This document shows positions 1 to 11,372 of a stretch of 64,000 nucleotides of DNA, in pieces. Origin of the DNA: Owenia fusiformis. Taxonomy: Eukaryota; Annelida; Polychaeta; Sabellida; Oweniidae. The translations under genes were made by a program, and so were the position numbers. A model generated the notes under the pieces. It did no database searches. It saw only the letters and a list, made by a program, of their open reading frames with translations, and was not told the origin of the DNA. The stretch's first letter is position 1. Each line of letters opens with the position of its first letter. Where the stretch lies: the NCBI GenBank assembly GCA_903813345.2, contig CAIIXF020000011.1, positions 10,822,842-10,886,841 of the forward strand. The letters are read 5' to 3'.

Positions 1-728
1 TTTTTCAATGTGTTATAGGTGGCAGCAAAGACAAAGGCGACTCCAGGTACGTCGGCGGGGTCTAGCAAGACGTCAAGAATGGAGACGCCACCGTCTGCAG
101 ACAATGATCTAGCATCGTTGAAGAGAAAGATAGAAGGATAGAAGAACTGGAGGGCAAGGAGAAGGAGAAAAAGGAGAAGAAGGTGTATGCAGAAGGAAGT
201 TAACAACTCTGAATTGATTTCAAGATTGTACGATCTGACTGAACTGGCAAAGAAGACAAAGCATAAGGACCATGGTCTTTTTAAGGGGGTATCAAAGTAT
301 GCGTCCAAATACTCAGATCGACTGATTTGTTAAAGGCATACCGTTTACTTTGTTAGTTGTATATAGTTATATCTTGAAGTTACTACATGTATAGTCCATG
401 GGACACTGATCCTTAGTGAAATTATTTCACGCGGACTATGTGTGTAGAAATTTCATTATCATTCGAGGGTGAGTGATGTCTGACTAATTTCCTGTAGAGT
501 GATTCAAGTTCGTTTAGCAGAGGATGTGTACCTCAATGGGAGTTAGAGGCTAATTTCCATCCTGGTTTAGTGGATATAAGAAATTCGTCAGAATCAACCA
601 AACTTTCGAATGGTGATGAGATTTCTCCACGCATAGTTCGTGAGCATTTACCATCTGCAGAAAATGTTATAGATGGCTATGTCAGCCAGTTTGATTATAG
701 TAAGTTGCCTATTTGGAATCCTAAATAG
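1..728 (+). pseudogene. DIRS element gag-like leader, broken
   Basis: Several frame-broken coding stretches precede the reverse transcriptase. A Ser/Thr/Lys-rich stretch from about 18 leads into a charged, coiled-coil-like stretch (SLKRKIE, then many Glu/Lys) to about 180. A second stretch from about 200 to 330 reads as a helical segment (ELISRLYDLTELAKKTK). A third, from about 490 to 728, is in the same frame as the downstream reverse transcriptase and ends at a TAG at 726-728 that interrupts the join. By position this matches the gag-like first ORF of DIRS elements. The sequence itself carries no diagnostic motif, so the assignment rests on context. Confidence 0.5.
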
Positions 729-731
729 TTT

Positions 732-1686
732 GTGGCAGGGAGGTTACACAGCTTAGTGTTTAGAAAGAAATGGGAAAATCTCTTTATAGATTATCTGGGG
801 AATGATCCGAATATTATGAACTGGTTGTGTAATGGAGTGGACATTTCAGAATACTTTGTACACTTTAAGGGCTCTTTCAAGGGGAAAGCATATGATAGTG
901 ATACACCCCCAAGAAATTTCTTTAGAAATGCTGAAAGTTGTATACCGTTTGTGGATTTTATTTTTATAGCTAAAACATTGGAAGATAAAATAAAAACGGG
1001 TGCTATTAAACTTCTGGGAAGGCTTTGGGAATGCCAAATGCCACATGTTGTCATGCCTTTGTTAGTAGAACCGTTAAAACCACGTTTATGCCACGATGAC
1101 CGTTATATCAATTTATGGATGAGGGACATGCCTTTTACATTAGAAAGACTTAGGGAGGTGCCAAGAATGGTCGATAGGGGTGCTGTATTGTTTAGCTGTG
1201 ACGATAAAAGTGGATATGACCATGTCCTGCTGTCTGAGAGTTCTCAAATGTATTTTGGGATTGTGTTTGGGGAGTGGGTCATGGTATATAGAACTATCCC
1301 ATCTGGTTGGAAATTGAGTCCGTATGTATATCATCAGTCACTCGGGATGGTGGTTACCTCATACTTGAGATCCCTCCAAATATGCACAATGCAATACGTT
1401 GATGATCGGCCATTTGTGGTCAATAGAAAACCCAGTGAAGTGGAAGAAGAGTTTGAATTCAGGCAAAGATGTACAATCTATGCCATTTTTGAAGATATTG
1501 TCAGATCTTGGTTATACATTAGCTATACGAAAGTGTAATTTTCAGCCTACAATGTGTTTGAGATATCTTGGTTTTTTCATCGAATCCGAGCCAATGTGTT
1601 TTCATCTTCCAACTGATAAGGAGATTTTGTTTGGAATTCATGTCCTATATACTATCAAAGAAAAAGTTGATATCAGGGTCCTGTAA
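732..1686 (+). pseudogene. DIRS reverse transcriptase, frameshifted
   Basis: Frame 3 from 732 to about 1460 carries reverse transcriptase motifs typical of DIRS-like elements. These are KPRLCHDDRYINLW (fingers), FSCDDKSGYDHVLL (first catalytic Asp region), a PSGWKLSP segment and the polymerase box YVDD at 1395-1406. Downstream similarity (LGYTLAIRKCNFQPTMCLRYLGF) continues in frame 1 up to the stop at 1684-1686, so a frameshift lies around 1460-1490. An in-frame stop sits just upstream at 726-728. The catalytic residues are still visible but the gene cannot be translated as one protein. A conventional start codon does not apply, since the domain is part of a longer polyprotein-like frame. Confidence 0.85.
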
Positions 1687-1710
1687 CGCTGGGTATGTTA
1701 ATGCATCTCC

Positions 1711-2722
1711 ATGATACTGGTAGTCCCAGGGACCAAGATGTATACAAAAGTAGCAAATAATTCACTTTCTAAAGCAATGAGAAATAGTAAATTGGTCGAA
1801 ATGTCTGATGACTTATTTAGAGAAATTCAGTACTGGAAGTCTTTGGAAGATTGGGGAAGGGTATGTTCCCTGGAGAAAAGAGTGTCACAAAAATCTGGTT
1901 CTTGCCTCGGACTCTTCACTATATGCGTATGGCCTGGTTCTAGGGGAGTCAATTCCAGGACAAGGAAATCAGGGTGTCATATCTGATTATTGGGAAGGTG
2001 ACGACTCCCGTCCAATCCATCTTAAAGAAGCACATGCTGTTTTAAACAGTGTGAATGCATGAATGCGTGAACTGCAGAATTGTATAGTCAGGATCATGGT
2101 TGATAACCAGTTAGTAGTCCAGTCGTGGAATAATGGTGGCTGTAAATCGTTGGAATTGAATGACATATTGAAATCTTTTTTCATGGTTTGTCTAGAAAAG
2201 AATATTGATCTAAGTCTGTCCAGAATATCTACAACAAACAATCCCGCTGATATGCCTTCAAGAAGGCTTTCAAACATGGACGCAATGTTGCAGTCGGGAA
2301 TTTGGGCGATAATTGAACACAATTTTGGGCCTCATTCAGTTGATCTCATGTCATTAGATTCCAATAGTTTGGTCGATCGTCATTTTACGCCGTCTCCGCT
2401 TCCGAAATCATCGGGGGTAGATGTATTCAGTCAAAAGATAGAGACTGAGGCTAATCCTTATGTCTTTCCTCCTTTCTGTATGGTACTTCCAGTTACAAGA
2501 TATTTGGTTGAGAGAAAGGTTCAAAGATATACTATTGTTGTGGCCGAGAGATTTTCATTAGATCCCTGGTGGCCAGTGTTAAATACGTATCCTGTGTCTA
2601 AAATATTTTTGGCAGGAATCGGCTCAAAGGAGGCACTGTTGTACCCAAGTAAAAGGGGATTTATTAAAGATCAGTATGGCTTGAAATTCAATTTGTGGGC
2701 ATTCAGAGTGTCCATGTCATGA
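1711..2722 (+). pseudogene. DIRS RNase H region, with in-frame stop
   Basis: The connection domain runs in frame 1 from about 1711, then in frame 2 from about 1808. The RNase H core is recognisable by an Asp in ASDSSLYAYGLVLGES, a Glu in HLKEAHAV, an Asp in MVDNQLVVQSWNN, and the later NNPADMPSR motif. The last corresponds to the NxxAD(x)xSR segment at the end of RNase H in DIRS and related elements. A TGA at 2060-2062 breaks the frame between the second and third of these. After RNase H, a region with DLMS and WWPVL motifs runs to 2722; such motifs link RNase H to the recombinase in this group. The segment is non-functional here. Confidence 0.8.
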
Positions 2723-2901
2723 ACAAACGTTTTCCTGTCTTGTATGCTTTCGGGCATGGTTAGATGGCAAACCAATATATCTAAGTGAAATAGATGGTAG
2801 AATTAAGGAAATTGAGAAAAATGCGTCCGAAAAAGGATATGTAAGGAAGTCAACAAAGCTGTTTTAAACATTTCAGACATTTTTGGTTTGTATTAGGTTA
2901 G

Positions 2902-3900
2902 ATGTATCGCGCTCATAGTGTGGGTCCAAATGAAGTGAAGAGATTTTTGGTGTACAAGGATTCGTTTGGAAAGACAAAAGTTTATGAGCCAAGTTGTGCA
3001 TTTTTGGGGGAAAAGCTCAAGGGAGATATACATTATTGTTGCCCTACACGATTAGCATCGGGGACGTTAGAGGGTATGGTACATCAGTTAGCTAGAGAAT
3101 TCTTCCTTATTGGGAGGGGGAATCCTGGAATTGTACTCTCGGTGATGGGAATCCTGCCAGATTACCTTATGTTAAACAGTACGTAAGTAAAGATTTTGAA
3201 AGAGGGTCATGAGAAAGGTCACGTTATTCCTAAACAGGCAAAACCCATATTCAGGTTAAAAATTAGGAAGATCATTGGATTTATTGATCGAGAGCTACAG
3301 GTTATAGATTTGAGCAATACATTGAGATACATTTTGTTGAGAGATCTAGACCAGGCGTTTTTCAAGTTACAGTTTCTAGTGGGTGACAGGGCTGGGGGTT
3401 TATCCCATTTAAAATCTCAGGAAATAACCAAACTGGGCGATGGTTCAGGATTCTGTATTTCTCTAAGCTTTGGTAAAACATTGTGTGGAGGAAGAGCAAC
3501 ATATTTGTCTTGAGAAAATGTGAGGACAAGATTATGTGTCTGGTAAAGGGATTAGAAGATTATGTTAAAGTTATGAAAAGTGAAGGGGTGGATTTATCAG
3601 TTGGGTATCTTTTTTGGCCAATGTCAAATTCGGGTATAATATTGGAGGAACCGTTGAAGTATAATGCTATTCATGATCGTCTGAAATATTATCTAGCAAC
3701 GTTAGGTTTGGATGAAGGGGAGACCCCCCCCCCATAGCTTGAGGGCAGGATGTGCATTAACAATGGTACATGTACTTTCCGGGGCTGCAACATCCTCCTC
3801 GGAGGTGATGCGTCACGTAGGTTGCTTCACAGATGAAAGCGTACAATATTATACATGGGTAGGATTGCTAAAAGATTCTGAGCTAGAGTGTATCCAGTAG
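2902..3900 (+). pseudogene. DIRS tyrosine recombinase, frameshifted
   Basis: Three overlapping frame segments (2902-3186, 3196-3513, 3483-3900) together match a tyrosine recombinase. The N-terminal SAM-like part lies at about 2910-3200. The catalytic part has the first Arg in GDRAGGLSH (about 3380), the His-x-x-Arg box in HSLRAG (about 3735), a further His in RHVGC and a Tyr pair in QYYTW before the end at 3898-3900. This R-H-R-H-Y set is the hallmark of enzymes that integrate DIRS circles without making target duplications. Frame changes near 3190, 3490 and 3715 (within a run of Cs at 3724-3733) inactivate it. Confidence 0.8.
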
Positions 3901-4146
3901 ATTGGCAAAAGCTGTTGTAAATAATGACGAGCCAGAAAATATTTTTAGGCAACATACTAAATCTGTGCCAGCGTTTCAGCCATAAATTGTATAAAGTTTT
4001 TTGTAATAGTGTATGTGATGTATTGTAAAATAAATGTATTAATTATGTCACTATGTTAATTTTGAGTTTGGAATCATAAAGTTATAAATGAGAGTAAAAT
4101 ATTTTCGTTATTTAAGTATTGGGAGGAGAGAAGAGAATAGAAGTTT

Positions 4147-4177
4147 TATGTCACCACCAGAAGTGGTGACATATTGT
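4147..4177. repeat. Hairpin tip GTCACCAC...GTGGTGAC, dispersed repeat end
   Basis: A 21-bp inverted repeat, GTCACCAC / GTGGTGAC, sits right after the DIRS element. Its reverse complement (CAATATGTCACCACTT then a GTGGTGGTGA-like arm) recurs at 34356-34383, so this is probably the end of a dispersed element. The body of that element was not delimited. Confidence 0.5.
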
Positions 4178-4218
4178 ATCATGATGCATGATATATCGAG
4201 TATATGCATACGCAACTG

Positions 4219-4572
4219 ACATTTTGCCCCAAACCTTAATGTGAAGTACTGTTCGAAGTATATATGTCACTGTGGGAAGGGTACTATCCACAGTGACATC
4301 TATATGAAAACCAAGTACAATCAGTATCGAGTAATTTGTGGATTCGTGGAAGGGACTTTGTACCTGCTGGTGGAGGTGTTGTGAGTGTTTGTATATGTTG
4401 ATTAACTCACAGTAGTTAGTAATTGACATATTTTCCCGGCCCACCCACCCATGTTTGGGCATATGAAATAGATGGATGTGATCTAAACTGATCGGTACTT
4501 CACACAACATTTTGCCCCAAACCTTAATGTGAAGTACTGTTCGAAGTATATATGTCACTGTGGGAAGGGTAC
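4219..4572. repeat. 66-bp direct repeat pair plus local hairpin
   Basis: The 66 bases at 4219-4284 recur at 4507-4572, offset by 288 bases and almost identical. The end of the first copy pairs with the bases that follow it (GTCACTGTGG at about 4266 with CCACAGTGAC at about 4290), giving a hairpin that the second copy lacks. Confidence 0.75.
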
Positions 4573-4680
4573 AATATTTTGGAAACTGATTTGAACATAT
4601 CACCCAGCTGTTCACCACCTATAGACACCCATAGTATTTGGAATTGAATGGGAACATAACATCCTAACAAATATCATATC

Positions 4681-6526
4681 TTATCCCATAGTTGAGGTCA
4701 AATCTGTAGAATAACACGTATATATTTTTGATATTTTACAAATGCGTGGAATAAAGCGATATCTGTGGAATACGGAGAATATTCCACAGATATCACTTTT
4801 TCCACGGATTTGAAAACTCCCGCCAATGTGATGTTCATTGTTATATGGTTGCATGTTATATGCTTACATGGTGATTTCATGACTTCACAAATATGGAAAT
4901 GATTAATGTTTTTGCTATTCACCTTTCCCCAAAGTACAAAGTGTACTCATTTGACCGCTGCGCTGATTGGTCGATGAAAATCAATGACGTCAAAGCAGGG
5001 CACATTTCGCGCCAAAACTTCAATTGCTATTAGATCGCCGAGTGAGTGAAATAGATCTCATTATAAAATGATAACAAAACAAAGTGAAATATATTTTTCT
5101 GACTATTTTGCCTTAAGCTGTGTCTTAATACACCATCCGGTAAATCAAACCATAGAAATAAATGTGATACGAGTGCTAGTCTTTTAACAAAGTGAATCCA
5201 ATACAAAGATTGACATTAATTCAAACAATAAGACTGTATTAGGATTAGGAATATACATTAATCAGGATTATTTAATTAAATAGTTCATTATGGTTCTAAT
5301 AAAAATAAAATAAAAAATAAATGATAGGATTAGGAATATACTATGAAAAACAGTTTTAAATGTTAGAGTCAACTTGCATTTTTTCATCGGATTGCCAAAA
5401 TAATTTGCGATTGGTCATGTATTTTTGCAATATTGAAGTAACTAATATTCATCATACTGTAGTAGTTTGCATTTTAATTGCAATTCTAAGCTTAATTACA
5501 GGCCCGTAGCCAAAGGGGGGGGGGGGGGGTGAGCTGAAGGAGCAGCCGCTCTCCCCCCCCGGCCAGAAATTCTTTCAAAATCATGCAGTTTTTCACCATT
5601 CTGAGCACTTTTCGCATGATTTTTTTGCCAAAAGTGTCAAAAAGCTCCCCCTTGGTAAAACCGCCCCCGCAGGAAAATCCTGACAACGAGCTTGAATTGC
5701 CGGAGTATCTCTCTTGTAGGTCTACGTCCAAAAATATCACGAAAGTTCTCTAAAAAGTTCGATATTTAAAAGAACGCCCATGGGCCTTTCAAGAGATAAG
5801 TCTCTTCAAATAGATGATCGTGTGTAAAACAAGCAACTCTGGTACATTGTCTCAAAGCATACATGAACGGCCTTATCATCACTCAAGTAACCATTGTCAA
5901 ATTCTTCGGCAGACATAAAAGTAACATTGTAATATGGGTATAATAGATGGCTGGACGTAAGTGAAAGTAACGCACTGTTGGCCCAGATTTGGGAGTCGAA
6001 TACTTTTGCTTCAAGGTTAAGCTGTACCCCATTCTTCATCCCATCAGAAAATATTACACGAACTTAAGATTACCATGGGATGTTGACATTTTGACAGTCA
6101 AGAACTAAACATGGAGTGTTGTACGGTTGGCTTAATTTGAAAATGTACAGGAAACATTGAACTCTTCACTCTATTCATTTGATTCCCCAGAACAATATAA
6201 AGAAGGAGGAATATAGACGTGAGTATAATCATTAAATTCCATGACATTTATCATTAATATTATAACTACTCAACATAATTTGACAATAAAATTAACCCGT
6301 TTCTGTCACGATTCACATTGACTTCTAATGTGTTAAGATTTTCCCGCGAAAATCTGCCCTACTCCGACGTCAGAGATTTCAGGTTTGCTAATTATAATAT
6401 TCATGAGCTGACTTTGGGGAAAGGTGAATACTGTAGTTCAAATGACAAAATAAAACTAAATGTTGTTTTGAAATTTTGAAATAGTAAGGTGAACTATCGG
6501 ATGATTTGACCTTAACTATGGGATAA
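4681..6526. mobile_element. TIR element with extended inverted arms
   Basis: TTATCCCATAGTTGAGGTCA at 4681 pairs with its near-complement ending at 6526. Further in, ATTCACCTTTCCCCAAAGTA at 4918 pairs with the stretch at 6409-6431, and a GACGTC...CGCG segment near 4985-5015 pairs with 6340-6370. The left arm is about 90 bases longer because it holds a perfect-looking hairpin (4746-4805). No transposase was recognised inside. A repeat end reading GGCCCGTAGCC followed by a run of Gs lies at 5501; a short minus-strand open stretch (5806-6039) has no recognisable product. Confidence 0.6.
4746..4805. repeat. 60-bp hairpin
   Basis: GTGGAATAAAGCGATATCTG at 4746 and its complement ending at 4805 form a stem of about 25 bp around a six-base loop. 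It has only two or three mismatches. It is inserted in the left arm of the surrounding inverted repeat and has no partner in the right arm. Confidence 0.7.
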
Positions 6527-6536
6527 ATAGAACATC

Positions 6537-6830
6537 CTATGATTTTTTCGTGATATCATTTTAATCCACTCATTGATATCAATATCTGCACTCATTCGCA
6601 ACGCTCACTCATCCAGATATTGATATCAACTCGTGGATAAAAATGATATCCCTCAAAATCATAGGATATCCTATACATACTATAGGAATATCCTATGGTC
6701 TTGAAAAAAATATCATTTATATCCATGAGTGGATATTGATATCTTCATGAGTGAGCGCAGCAAATGAGTGAAGATATTTGTATCCATGAGTAGATATAAT
6801 TGATATTTTTGAAAAACCATGGGATTGTCC
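6537..6830. repeat. Two adjacent palindromic foldbacks, GATATC-rich
   Basis: The foldback at 6537-6673 has arms of about 60 bp, rich in GATATC and ATCCACTC words, around a centre reading GCAACGCTCACTC. A second one at 6683-6830 has a centre reading GAGTGAGCGCAGCAAATGAG. A decayed arm of the same kind lies at 8520-8580. Related foldbacks with different stems but a similar tip occur at 29677-29857 and 31400-31594. Confidence 0.7.
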
Positions 6831-6831
6831 G

Positions 6832-7207
6832 TTTATCCCATGGGAAATCATCATTAGTGAAAAAAGTTGAAAAATAAAATTTGAGAAAAATTTTTAAAAA
6901 ATAATTGAAAAAAATTGTGGAAAAATGTTGAAAAATGTTTTTGAAATTTTGAATTTTTGAAAAATATTTTTGAAAATATGTGTAATTAAAAAACGAAAAA
7001 ATTCGAAACCATTGAATATCACTTTTCAAACCATCGAATATCACTTTTCAAACCATCGAATATCACTTTTTAAGACGTGATATTTGAGAGTTTAAAAGTG
7101 ATATTCGATGGTTTGTGAGTTTTTTGCTAAAATATGATATCTTGATCCACATATCAAATATATCTTCGTGTGATATTCGATCTATATCCTTGCAACCATG
7201 GGATAAA
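6832..7207. repeat. AT-rich segment with TTTATCCCATGG inverted ends
   Basis: The segment is bounded by TTTATCCCATGGG near 6832 and ACCATGGGATAAA near 7195. It contains an A/T-rich core and three close copies of ACCATCGAATATCACTTTT between 7010 and 7065, followed by their inverse at about 7100. No coding sequence is seen. The open frame on the minus strand (6745-7044) is a by-product of base composition. Confidence 0.5.
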
Positions 7208-7533
7208 TATTAATATTCATAGGATATCATGTTAAAATAATAAAAATGGTATTTTTGGTATCAGTGGTAAAATTTGATATTTTGGCAAATTTTCACTAAT
7301 TTTAAACCATTAAACATTGTTTTTTTAACTATAGAACACAGCACCGTATCTGGATAATGGATTTTGGCTACTTAACTCAAGGCTGACAGTTATTTTAAAA
7401 AAATGATTTAATTTTAGATGATTCTAAAGAATCTCGTAATAACCAAGCACAATCACAATCTTCGATGAGTATGACTGTTAACTATTTACATTTGACTGAC
7501 CATTCAGTCATTTATCTAGTAAAAATATTTTAT

Positions 7534-7676
7534 TAAGCCCTAGAATCAGTGTAATGTGGAATGACCATTCCTTGGAGTTGTTGATTCCCAAAATTTGCAC
7601 AAAATGCCGCGCATTGAGTGTTAATTTAAGGAAACAATGCCTGAAAGTAATGGTCATTACACAAGTCTTGGGCTTA
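7534..7676. repeat. Foldback palindrome, TAAGCCC family copy 1
   Basis: TAAGCCCTAGAATC at 7534 pairs with GACTTGTGTAATGA-type sequence ending in GGGCTTA at 7676, forming imperfect arms of about 65 bp around a CG-containing centre (ATGCCGCGCATTG). It is followed by TTTTCACACATTGCAA. The same layout and right flank recur at 50955-51104 inside an IBTK intron. Confidence 0.6.
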
Positions 7677-7904
7677 AATTCTTTTCACACATTGCAAAAT
7701 ATTTTCTACAAAATCATCTAAAAGATACGAAATCACTGAAAGAACATATTTTCAATGAAACTTTTTGCAAGGGTCAAGCTGGCAAAGTATCAATTTCAAT
7801 TTGTCATCACCATGACATCCGTTTCACTAGTGACCTTGAGTTTGTTATTGGTTATATAATGAAATGCAGCTACGTGAAATAGCGTGTTCTGATTGGCTGG
7901 AATA

Positions 7905-8365
7905 AATTAGATGCAAGTAGAAATGATTTTGATATACATCATTAGAAATTCAAAATTCAGTCAAAGTGATATCATATATGAAATGTACATGTAAACTACA
8001 TCTAAAAATGTGATTTCAAAAAGTGTTTAAATCAACTTTGAAACTTTACTTTTCTTTGAAAATGTGACTTCTAGGTCAGGGAGATTCCCCATAGACCCCA
8101 TGTTATAAAATCACAAAAAGTGAGATATCTTTTCTTATATTGGACAGATATTTTCTTTTTACTGGACATATTTTAATTTGTATAACGATCAGATTCATAA
8201 GGGTAATATGAAAATGGAACCACTAAAACTGAGGAATATTCAAGTTTAAGGGAATTTTGTAATACCCTGTCATGTTATTTACCCCGAATCAGCCACCTGG
8301 TGGTGAAAATGGTAACTACCTACTCGCATCTGGGTAATTGGACACACTTTGCCTAGCTATGTATG
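7905..8365. repeat. Dispersed repeat, copy 1 of 2 (about 460 bp)
   Basis: The stretch aligns in the same orientation with 22262-22715. Shared landmarks are AATTCAAAATTCA, AATGTACATGTAAA, CCCCATGTTATAAAATCAC, TTACTGGACATATTTTAATT and ACTACCTACTCGCATCT. No coding potential and no terminal repeats were recognised. Confidence 0.75.
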
Positions 8366-10160
8366 AATACCATATTACTGTTTTAATGAAAGCTTTAACA
8401 TGATACAAATAATTGTTATTTATTTCTTGTAGAGATTTTGAGGTGAACACCATGAAAAATACACTTTAACTATGAAATAAAGATAATATCCTAAGCTTTA
8501 ATGATAAAATGGTTTTAATCCACTCGTGTAGATATCAGGTAGCAGATATCATATCCATTCATGGATAAAATTGATATCACTCATAAATCTGTATATACTG
8601 GTTCAATCGAAACCAATGAAATAAGGACATTCAGTGATGTGTGTTGAACTTTTCTTGACCAGCTTCAACATAATCTCTTGGACATGTATCAACATTATCT
8701 TCCAACATAACTGATCATGACTTAACAGGTTCACCCAAAATACATCAAATATTACAAGTTTAATACAGTCTAAGCAATTTAATATCCATATTCCTATTCA
8801 CGATTTCCTTTAAATTCTAATTACAGGACATGATTCCTTTAATGCTGGAGATCATTGTTTTCAAGAACAGGTTAATAGACTAACACCAAAGAATGGTTTG
8901 TGTCAATCTTATATTAGTAGATATAAATGCACACGTGCCAATGAGAAAGTACTAAAATGGTTACAGAACACAGCAAGAAAATGAAAACATCATAAGAAAA
9001 ACAAACCCCAACTATCCCAAATCATAATCTAATTTGAAAAGAAAGAATGCCTAATACTCCCTCCCTGACCATCCAAGTACCAATATCACAATCCAAGACA
9101 ATAACACAAAGGGACATTGAAGAACTGTTTTTGTCAAATTGTATACTTCATAATTAATGTATATATCATAATCAGGATGCAGCCCCAGGTAGTATACTGT
9201 TAATGGTAAAAACCACCTTTGTTGGTTGATCTATTCAAGGCTAAAGACCTACCTGATTACTGGACATGTTGTCAGGTGCAACTCATATGAATTATGCCAT
9301 TTTTGCGGTTTTTGCCAGCTGTCGTCACACATTGCTCATCCCCGAGTCTCTGATCAATTATAGGTGTAAATCTGGAAATGACCGGAAGCAAATTGTGTTT
9401 AGAGTCATTCTTTTTGTATAAAGTAGTAAGTAAATCAAATCTAGAATACCTATATGTTATTACGACCATGTACACCATGCATAATTCCTTTTCTGCCCAA
9501 TTGCTTCAAAGATTTAATGGCTCAGTAACAAACAGTTTTATTGAAGATAAGGCAGGTGCTGTGATAAACAGAAACCAGACTACCAGTTTATATAATCTCA
9601 AATGTCAAACCTACTAAAAGGCCATCATGCGAGATGATCAGACCATGGCCATCTATCAGTGACTTTCTAGATTCGATTGTTAATTGCAAAACTGAATAGC
9701 TAAGTTGCAAAACTAACTAGAAAAAAGGCAACTCCCCTTACATGCAAAATGTCACTACCTGCCATTTGTTACCGATGTGATTTGTAACAGGCACCATTTG
9801 TTTTAAACCCTGAACACCTTCCACAAATATAACCATGTGTCACCACATAACATAACTAGAAAACGGCAACTTCACAGAGTAGCAAATCCCACCATAAAAA
9901 CCTATTTTATCATTCATCCATTACTCATTACCATGGTGAATATGTTTTACAGCAAGTCAGGAGGGTGATTCTTTATATGGGTCATTCTCAAGGGAATTTA
10001 TTGTTCTTTCTATGGACAACAAAAATTCATCTGGATAACAGAGGTAAAAAGCTTTGAAAAGTGAGTAAATCTTCTTTCTTTACATTCACTAAAATATGAA
10101 AATTTAGGAAATTGTAACTTTTTGAAACTCTATTTATTTGAACTGATTTCACTTGTTGGT
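8366..10160. other. No recognised gene
   Basis: AT-rich sequence with no domain-bearing open frame. Only a decayed arm of the GATATC foldback family at about 8520-8580 stands out. Short frames at 9272-9617 overlap on both strands and resemble nothing known to me. Confidence 0.5.
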
Positions 10161-10240
10161 GTATAAAAAACAAGAAAATTCAGTGAAAAACTTTCTGAAA
10201 ATTTTCTGAATTTTTTCACTGAATTTTCTTGTTTTTATAC
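10161..10240. repeat. 80-bp near-perfect palindrome
   Basis: GTATAAAAAACAAGAAAATT at 10161 is mirrored by the complement ending at 10240. The arms are about 38 bp, with a one-base gap and a tiny loop. It would form a strong cruciform or, if transcribed, a long hairpin RNA. Confidence 0.75.
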
Positions 10241-10414
10241 ATTTATCAAAACATTCTTCTCTATATTCTTTTCTAGGTACATTCAAGGTACATTTAAGTG
10301 CACTCGTTGTGCAAAAGTGAGACATGTAGACATTGTGGGGAAGGAGTGATTCTTTGAAAAATAACATGAGACCTATTGAGGATTGCAAAAAATTCCGAAC
10401 ATGCACCCTGACCT

Positions 10415-11372
10415 TAAAGCTACATTCACGCCAACGGCGCTTTGATGGCGCTTAAAGCGGCTTGCAAAGCGGCACCAAAGCGTAACAAAGCTTGATTAAA
10501 GTGTCGGGGTCGTAATAGGTCGTAGAAAAGCTCGGAGTAAAGCGGGATATTCGGCAAGAGCGCCAAAATTGATTAAAGCACCGAGAGCGTATCAAAGCTT
10601 AACAAACCATAACAAAGCTCAGCAAAGCTTAACAGAGCTTGGTTCAAAGCGGGACCCCAGTCTCTTCACGGTCTGTCACTTGACACGCTTCGTTAAGATG
10701 TCTCAAGATTTGCTACGATCTGGCATGAAGATCTGACACGAGGTCAGACGCTTTCATCAATATCTGACACTCTTTGTTACGCTTTCATGAAGGACTCTCA
10801 AGCTTTCCAACAAATTGAGACGCTTTAATCAAGAATTGAAATGCTTTGTTATGCTTGACAAGCTTCATCCAGTCTCTCACGCTCTGTCTTCGTCAGATAG
10901 GTCATGCTCTGGTCCATCTGGAATTTCTGGATCTTGTTATTCTGCCATCGTGTTCTCGAGTCAAAGATGCAATGGTTTTATGGATCTACTCCATCTTTAT
11001 ATAGTCATTGGATCAAAATAGGCATGAAATCGGCGATCTCGACATTTTCCAATGAGTGACAGAGCTTAACCTAGCGTAACAATGCACAACAGAGCTTGGC
11101 AATCGTATCAGAGCCTGATCTAAAGCGTCATAATCGCATCAAAGCGTAATAATGCTTATCAAAGCGTGATTTCAGGTGTAACAAAGCCTGGTTGAAATGG
11201 GATCAAAGCGTGAGGAACCGTAACAAGTCGGGAAATCAGAGCGTATCAGAGCTTATCAAAGCGTAACATTACTAAGAAGATCGTGATATTTTTGGAAAGG
11301 TAAACAAAAATGATGGCGCTTTGCTCGCTGATTTAAAGCGTGGCATTCACCGTTGGTGTGAACGTAGCTTTA
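10415..11372. mobile_element. 958-bp MITE with TA duplication and AAGCTAC ends
   Basis: The left end reads TA-AAGCTACATTCACGCCAA. The right end is its complement, ACCGTTGGTGTGAACGTAGC followed by TTTA, giving terminal inverted repeats of about 25 bp flanked by TA. The interior has no coding capacity. It consists of many degenerate copies of words such as AAAGCGTAACAAAGCTT, in one orientation near both ends and the opposite orientation in the middle. The local GC content is higher than the surroundings. TA target duplication is typical of Tc1/mariner and PIF-type families, but the ends were not matched to a named family. Confidence 0.75.

Larger units (their letters stand above)
1..4060 (+). 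mobile_element. Degenerate DIRS-type (tyrosine recombinase) retrotransposon
   Basis: Reading along the plus strand, the segment holds a gag-like leader, a reverse transcriptase with a YVDD box, an RNase H-like region and a tyrosine recombinase. That order, with a recombinase in place of a DDE integrase, defines the DIRS order of retrotransposons. The frame is broken by several stops and shifts (stops at 726-728, 1684-1686 and 2060-2062; shifts near 1460-1490 and 1880), so this copy is dead. The 5' part may lie outside the window. After the recombinase the sequence turns AT-rich, with AATAAA-like motifs near 4028. I did not find the terminal repeats, so the right boundary is approximate. Confidence 0.85.

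Noticed and set aside
1-4060. Active retrotransposon
   Set aside because: In-frame stops at 726, 1684 and 2060 and several frameshifts rule out an intact copy.
5492-5740. Minus-strand frame ending in GGERLLLQLTPPPP
   Set aside because: It runs through the G-run and GGCCCGTAGCC repeat end; no homologous protein was recognised.
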